DNA from: Bacteroidaceae bacterium
GTDB lineage: Bacteria; Bacteroidota; Bacteroidia; Bacteroidales; Bacteroidaceae
Direction: 5' to 3'
Assembly (NCBI GenBank): GCA_017416805.1
Contig: JAFQBB010000038.1
Span: forward strand, 26,587-90,586
DNA length: 64,000 nucleotides
Part shown: positions 59,737-64,000 of the stretch, in pieces
Position numbering within the stretch: position 1 is the stretch's first letter
Layout of the letters: each line of letters opens with the position of its first letter
Made by a program: the position numbers and the translations under genes
Notes under the pieces: generated by a model
Databases searched by the model: none
What the model was told of the DNA's origin: nothing
What the model saw: the letters and a program-made list of their open reading frames with translations, nothing else

Positions 59737-62177
59737 CCGGCTTGATGAATGCCGGCCTCATCGGAAATGGAGAACAATCCATCAACTGGATTCTTACAGA
59801 TAGCCGTTCGCTCTGTTTCCCCGAAGAAACCCTCTTTTTTGCCCTGAAGACAGGACGGGGCGATGGCCACCGTTATATCGAAGAACTATATGCACGCGGT
59901 GTAAGATCATTCGTAGTCGAGCACTTACCGGACAATGCTCCGCAAATGCCCGATGCCGGTTTCATCCTGTCGGCCAATCCCCTGAAAGCATTGCAGAGGT
60001 TAGCCAAAGAGCATCGGAGCAAGTTCAACATCCCCATAATAGGAGTAACGGGGAGCAATGGAAAGACCATTGTCAAAGAGTGGCTTTACCAGTTGTTGGC
60101 CGACACCAAACGCATTACCCGTTCGCCTCGTAGCTACAACTCACAGATAGGAGTACCATTGTCTGCCTGGCTCTTGAACGACCGAAGCGAATTGGGCATC
60201 TTCGAAGCCGGCATATCGGAAATGGGCGAAATGCAAGCACTCCAAGAGATTATCCATCCTACAATCGGTATCCTGACAAACATAGGAGGAGCACATCAGG
60301 AAAACTTCTATTCCCTGCAAGAGAAGTGCATGGAGAAACTCTCGCTTTTCAGGGATTGCGAAGTGGTCATCTACAACGGCGATGACGAACTCATCAGCGA
60401 GTGCGTGGCCAAATCCATGCTTACGGCCAAAGAGATAGCCTGGTCAGTCGAAGACGATGAGAAGCCTCTATACATCCGCTCTATCCGCAAGAACGAGTCG
60501 GAAACACATATCGCTTACCGCTACATTGGCTTCAACGGAGAATATTGCATCCCTTTCATAGACGATGCTTCCATCCAGAACTCGCTGAACTGTCTGGCTG
60601 CATGCCTGTACCTGATGATGACACCAGAGCAGATAGCCTCCCGGATGTCGCACCTCGAACCTGTTGCCATGCGACTGGAAGTGAAAGAAGGCCGCCATGG
60701 GTGTACGTTCATCAACGACAGTTACAATAGTGACCTCGCCTCATTGGACATCGCATTGGATTTCGTTGCACGCCGCCCTGACCGTGGAGGGCGGAAACGC
60801 ACTTTAATATTATCCGACATCCTACAAACCGGCCAAACGGCCAAGTTCCTTTATCGGCGTGTAGCCCAACTTGCCACCAACCGCGGTATAGAAAAGTTGA
60901 TTGGTGTAGGCGAAGAGATTTCTGCTTCTGCCGATTTCTTCCCCATGGAGAAATATTTCTTCCCCTCAACAGAATCGTTATTGGCATCAGGAATGTTGAA
61001 CGCTTTGCGCAACGAAGTGGTATTGGTAAAAGGAGCACGGCGTTTCAACTTTGACTCAATCACCGAATTGCTTGAGCAAAAGGTGCATGAAACAATTCTG
61101 GAAATTGACCTCGGAGCTTTGAGAGCCAACTACAACCACTATCGGGGCCTGCTTCAGCCGGGCACAAAGATGATCTGTATGGTAAAGGCTTCAGCCTATG
61201 GAGCCGGAGCTTACGAGATAGCCAAAACCTTGCAAGACAGTAAGGTCGATTACCTGGCCGTAGCTGTAGCCGATGAAGGGGTAGAGCTCCGAAAAGCCGG
61301 AATATCCTGCCCCATCATCATCATGAATCCTGAGCAAACGGCATTCAAAACCATGTTCGACTATCGGCTCGAGCCCGAGGTATATAGCTTCAGGCTGCTT
61401 GCAGGGATGATTAAGGCCGCCGAAAAAGAAGGGGTGACAAATTACCCTATCCATATCAAAGTGGACACAGGTATGCACCGTTTAGGCTTCGCACCCGAAG
61501 AAATGGGGACGCTTATAGATTGTCTGGCTGGACAATCAGCGGTAATACCCCGTTCAATCTTCTCCCATTTTGTAGGAAGCGACAATGGGGTCTTTGACTC
61601 CTTCAGCCAAAACCAATACACCCTTTTCAGCCAGGCAACCGAAGCCTTACAGGCTGCTTTCCCTCACAAAATCCTGCGTCATATCTGCAACTCGGCCGGC
61701 ATTGAGCGTTTCCCTGAGTTCCAATTGGATATGGTCCGTTTAGGATTAGGACTTTATGGTATCAACCCTGTTGACAACAGCATACTGGACAACGTCACGA
61801 CATTGCGTACTACCATACTTCAAATACACGAAGTACCGGCAAACGAGACGGTAGGTTACAGCCGACGAGGAGAATTGGTGCGACCTTCGCGCATCGCAGC
61901 TCTGCCCATCGGATATGCCGATGGCTTGAACCGCCGTTTGGGAAACAGGAAAGCCTATTGTCTGGTAAATGGCCAACGCGCTCCATACGTAGGAAACATC
62001 TGCATGGATGTCTGCATGATTGATGTGACGGATATCGATTGCAAGGAGGGAGATTCCGCCATCATATTCGGCAGCGAACTGCCCGTTACCACGTTGAGTG
62101 ACGTATTGGAAACAATCCCTTACGAGGTGCTCACAGGGGTCAGCAATCGGGTAAAACGTATATATTTCCAAGACTGA
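59712..62177 (+). CDS. Bifunctional MurF ligase / alanine racemase
   Basis: An 821-residue fusion. The first ~455 residues are MurF (UDP-MurNAc-tripeptide:D-Ala-D-Ala ligase), with the P-loop GVTGSNGKTIVKEW (about 114-127), GISEMGEMQ and INDSYNSDLASLD. The remaining ~365 are a PLP alanine racemase, with the PLP lysine in MVKASAYGAGAYEIA (about 488-502), HIKVDTGMHRLGF, HICNSAGIERFP, and ICMDVCMIDV. The racemase makes D-alanine, which after ligation to D-Ala-D-Ala is used by the MurF half, so the fusion links two peptidoglycan steps. The tyrosine candidate lies in VGYSRRGELV. This fusion is normal in Bacteroidetes. It overlaps the GSCFA gene end by 25 bp. Confidence 0.95.
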   Translation: MPYTTQQIAGLMNAGLIGNGEQSINWILTDSRSLCFPEETLFFALKTGRGDGHRYIEELYARGVRSFVVEHLPDNAPQMPDAGFILSANPLKALQRLAKEHRSKFNIPIIGVTGSNGKTIVKEWLYQLLADTKRITRSPRSYNSQIGVPLSAWLLNDRSELGIFEAGISEMGEMQALQEIIHPTIGILTNIGGAHQENFYSLQEKCMEKLSLFRDCEVVIYNGDDELISECVAKSMLTAKEIAWSVEDDEKPLYIRSIRKNESETHIAYRYIGFNGEYCIPFIDDASIQNSLNCLAACLYLMMTPEQIASRMSHLEPVAMRLEVKEGRHGCTFINDSYNSDLASLDIALDFVARRPDRGGRKRTLILSDILQTGQTAKFLYRRVAQLATNRGIEKLIGVGEEISASADFFPMEKYFFPSTESLLASGMLNALRNEVVLVKGARRFNFDSITELLEQKVHETILEIDLGALRANYNHYRGLLQPGTKMICMVKASAYGAGAYEIAKTLQDSKVDYLAVAVADEGVELRKAGISCPIIIMNPEQTAFKTMFDYRLEPEVYSFRLLAGMIKAAEKEGVTNYPIHIKVDTGMHRLGFAPEEMGTLIDCLAGQSAVIPRSIFSHFVGSDNGVFDSFSQNQYTLFSQATEALQAAFPHKILRHICNSAGIERFPEFQLDMVRLGLGLYGINPVDNSILDNVTTLRTTILQIHEVPANETVGYSRRGELVRPSRIAALPIGYADGLNRRLGNRKAYCLVNGQRAPYVGNICMDVCMIDVTDIDCKEGDSAIIFGSELPVTTLSDVLETIPYEVLTGVSNRVKRIYFQD

Positions 62178-62189
62178 TTCTCCCCCCAA

Positions 62190-63215
62190 ATGAGGTATTT
62201 GTCCCTTCTTGCTTTATTGGGCATTTCCATATGCCTTCAAGCACAATCTCCGTTAAAGCCTGACACCCTGCGGGTCATGTTTTACAATGTCGAGAACCTG
62301 TTTGATTGCAAGGACGACACCCTGAAAGACGATGCCGAGTTCCTGCCCAAAGGGGCAAAGAAATGGAGTCACTATCGCTATTGGAAAAAACAAAAAGCCA
62401 TAAGCCGGGTGATTGCCGCCGTTGGCGACAGACGTATGCCTGCTCTTGTAGGGCTCTGTGAGGTCGAGAATGATAGTGTACTATCGGACTTGACCAAACG
62501 CTCACCACTCCGTACCACCGGATACGATTATGTCATGACCTCATCGCCCGATGAACGGGGCATGGATGTAGCGTTGCTCTATCTGCCCGAATCCTTCCGC
62601 CTCCTTTCATGGAGGGAGATAAGGGTAAATGGACTTCGCCGGCCTACACGAAACATTCTTCACACTTCAGGGATACTTACTACTTCTGACACATTGGACG
62701 TTTTCGTCTGCCACCTCCCCTCACGTCGGGGCGGTATCCGCCAAAGCGCCCCTTCCCGCAAACAAGCGGCACATACGTTGCAACTTGCTATAGACTCATT
62801 GTTATCCATCCGCTCCGTGCCCCGCATAATCATTATGGGGGACTTCAATGATGAACTGAAGGGAGCTCCCTTGAAAGAAACATTACATGTAGTCCAACCC
62901 GGCGAGAAATATCCGCAGGAAAACGACCAGTTCCTCCTCGACCTGCTCGGAGCCGAAAAGAACGGAAGTTACTTCTACCAAGGCAAATGGGAGTTGATTG
63001 ACCACCTGTTGGTCTCCCCTTCTTTACTAAACCCCGAAAATAGCATATATACAAACGCCTCCTTGGCAAGAATTGCCAGATTTCCCTTCCTATTGGAACA
63101 CAATCCGAAATACGGTCTCTCCCAACCCTTCCGCACCTACTTGGGAGGTCATTATTTGGGTGGATACAGCGACCACTTGCCCATAGTGACAGATATTATT
63201 ATTGGTGTCCGTTAG
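62190..63215 (+). CDS. Exported endonuclease/exonuclease/phosphatase-family protein
   Basis: A 341-residue EEP-superfamily protein with a signal peptide (MRYLSLLALLGISICLQA). All catalytic blocks are visible: MFYNVENLFDCKDD (about 30-43), LVGLCEVENDSVL (metal-binding Glu), FVCHLPSRRGG, IIMGDFNDEL, and GYSDHLPIVTDII (final Asp-His). It acts outside the cytoplasm, most likely as a nuclease or a phosphodiesterase/phosphatase; the substrate is not decided by sequence. It starts 12 bp after the MurF-Alr stop, so it belongs to the same transcript. Confidence 0.9.
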   Translation: MRYLSLLALLGISICLQAQSPLKPDTLRVMFYNVENLFDCKDDTLKDDAEFLPKGAKKWSHYRYWKKQKAISRVIAAVGDRRMPALVGLCEVENDSVLSDLTKRSPLRTTGYDYVMTSSPDERGMDVALLYLPESFRLLSWREIRVNGLRRPTRNILHTSGILTTSDTLDVFVCHLPSRRGGIRQSAPSRKQAAHTLQLAIDSLLSIRSVPRIIIMGDFNDELKGAPLKETLHVVQPGEKYPQENDQFLLDLLGAEKNGSYFYQGKWELIDHLLVSPSLLNPENSIYTNASLARIARFPFLLEHNPKYGLSQPFRTYLGGHYLGGYSDHLPIVTDIIIGVR

Positions 63216-63251
63216 AACTTTTACGACCATTTAGACTTTAGGTTCATGCCG

Positions 63252-63399
63252 TTCTGTCACCCCGAGCGCAGTCGACCATACCTTGAGTAAAAAAATCAAA
63301 AGAGGTTTTCGATGAGGCAAGGCCGAATAAGGGGATCTGAGTATAGCATAGAGGCCATCAGTAAAACTCTGAGATCCTTCGACTGCGCTCAGGACAGAG
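63252..63399. repeat. MITE-like element with GAGCGCAGTCGA ends
   Basis: GAGCGCAGTCGA (63264-63275) and its exact complement TCGACTGCGCTC (63379-63390) are terminal inverted repeats, flanked further out by TTCTGTCA and (A)GGACAGA. The ~100 bp interior has no ORF of note. The word GATCCTTCGACTGCGCTC is familiar to me from dispersed Bacteroidetes intergenic repeats. No transposase is present. Confidence 0.7.
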
Positions 63400-63460
63400 A
63401 CAGCATAATTTACAACCGACTTTTCGGACCAAAAAATTGTAAAAAAACGGACCTGAAAAA

Positions 63461-63540
63461 TGAACATATGTTCAAGTGCCTCTGAACATATGTTCATGTG
63501 CCAACGAACATATGTTCGTGGCCATTTGAACCTATGTTCC
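63461..63540. repeat. Repeat array E: four 14-bp palindromes at 22-bp period
   Basis: TGAACATATGTTCA (63461-63474, 63483-63496), CGAACATATGTTCG (63505-63518) and TGAACCTATGTTCC (63527-63540). The first three are perfect palindromes. In unit 3 both outer bases have changed together, keeping the symmetry. Starts are exactly 22 bp apart. The 8-base spacers differ but share a TG.GCC-like word. Confidence 0.95.
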
Positions 63541-63648
63541 TATTTTTCCCCTAATTTCAACAAAAATGCAGAAGACCACTGAAATCAAGAAAAGACAAAT
63601 CACTAATAACTATTCACTAGCCGCTCATTACTAGTCACCCACTACACA

Positions 63649-63689
63649 AAGGCGGGAACCTCTGCCTTTTACAACAGGATTCCCGCCTT
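63649..63689 (-). terminator. Hairpin after the right-edge gene, possible terminator
   Basis: AAGGCGGGAA (63649-63658) and TTCCCGCCTT (63680-63689) form a perfect 10-bp stem, extended by CCT/AGG with a one-base bulge. It lies 44 bp past the stop codon at 63733. No T-run follows, so termination is uncertain. Confidence 0.5.
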
Positions 63690-63732
63690 CAGCGCTTATA
63701 AAACTTTGCGAATTTCCAGTTTTATTACAGGT

Positions 63733-64000
63733 TTACTTCACCAGAACTTTCTTACCCTGGATGAAGTAGAGGCCCTTATCAAGACCTTCGAGAGAAGTGG
63801 CAGCCTTCTTGATCATGCGACCGCTGAGGTCGTAGATGTCAGCAGGCCACTGAGTAGCCTCTACACGAACACCTTCAACAAGGTTGTACTCGAACTGCTC
63901 ACCTGCGATGAGGTAATCAACAGCGTTCACGAAGAGCTGTGCACCATCAGCTGTCAGGTAACCAGAGGGCTGGAGACCGTCAACAGGGATAATGATATAA
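63733..64000 (-). CDS. C-terminal part of a secreted protein with sorting-type tail (cut by window edge)
   Basis: The frame is open to the right edge, so only the last 88 residues are seen and the start lies outside. The visible part begins YIIIPVDGLQPSGYLTADGA, runs through FVNAVDYLIAG, and ends with a tail of the pattern IYDLSGRMIKKA...GLYFIQGKKVLVK. This tail matches those of the 807-residue protein and the PL11 lyase in this window. The main domain and therefore the function are not visible. An internal GTG at 63930 is not the true start. Confidence 0.75.
   Translation of the reverse strand, partial: YIIIPVDGLQPSGYLTADGAQLFVNAVDYLIAGEQFEYNLVEGVRVEATQWPADIYDLSGRMIKKAATSLEGLDKGLYFIQGKKVLVK

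Larger units (their letters stand above)
63216..63732. other. 517-bp region between two convergent gene ends
   Basis: No gene. It holds a MITE-like inverted repeat element (63252-63399), array E (63461-63540), a CACTA/TCACTA-rich stretch (about 63600-63645) and a hairpin near the end of the right-hand gene (63649-63689). Confidence 0.8.

Noticed and set aside
38-63540. The five short-repeat arrays as CRISPR arrays
   Set aside because: Units are 22-24 bp with no room for 30-bp spacers, sequences drift between units, and no cas gene is in the window.

Overview
The window looks like a chromosomal segment of a gut-type Bacteroidales bacterium, most likely Bacteroidaceae (Bacteroides/Phocaeicola) with Prevotellaceae as the alternative. 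Evidence: two SusC/SusD pairs, a hybrid two-component regulator, fimbrillin- and FAS1-domain lipoproteins, -7 boxes of the Bacteroidetes type TAnnTTTG upstream of many genes, and C-terminal tails of the type IYDLxGRR...GKKxLVK on three secreted proteins. I saw no phage, integrase, transposase, rRNA or CRISPR locus.

Layout. 1-233: a short-repeat array behind a DUF2461 gene. 1-19.4 kb: a leftward run of FAS1 lipoprotein, SusC, SusD, two more FAS1 lipoproteins, a second SusC and SusD, then a secreted protein with a sorting-type tail that has its own promoter. No degradative enzyme or regulator lies inside this run. 20.1-22.1 kb: a fimbrillin-like lipoprotein carrying BspA-type leucine-rich repeats, preceded by a 55-residue peptide gene. 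22.4-34.8 kb: a pectin (rhamnogalacturonan) locus with a GH2 glycosidase, a 1570-residue PL11 rhamnogalacturonan lyase with added beta-strand repeats, and a divergent hybrid two-component sensor/regulator. 34.9-39.5 kb: ApbE, MntP, two uncharacterised envelope proteins, a polyprenyl-phosphate-type glycosyltransferase and a DUF4199 membrane protein. 39.8 kb: tRNA-Thr(TGT). 40.4-44.1 kb: a cation/proton antiporter, TcdA and a LolD-like ATPase. 44.1-49.3 kb: the threonine genes thrC, an apgM-like gene probably acting as homoserine kinase, and thrA. 49.4-53.8 kb: a lipoprotein and a BlaI/BlaR1 pair. 53.9-58.7 kb: trkH, trkA, dxs. 58.7-63.2 kb: GSCFA protein, MurF-alanine racemase fusion, secreted endonuclease/phosphatase. 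The window ends inside a leftward gene whose C-terminal sorting tail is visible.

How the genes work together. The surface systems form two blocks: a FAS1/SusCD uptake or adhesion operon of unknown ligand, and a rhamnogalacturonan block under a hybrid two-component regulator. The rest is housekeeping: threonine synthesis, peptidoglycan precursors, isoprenoids, and K+, H+ and Mn2+ transport.

The most unusual thing is in the spaces between genes. Five intergenic arrays (38-172, 19561-19648, 40040-40097, 50641-50804, 63461-63540) share no sequence but share one geometry: 3 to 6 units at a 22-24 bp period. Their units are palindromic, or an inverted copy of the unit at the left end makes a perfect hairpin. 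A second class consists of long hairpins whose arms are themselves built of roughly 10-bp repeats. I could not run any database search; names rest on motifs I recognise.
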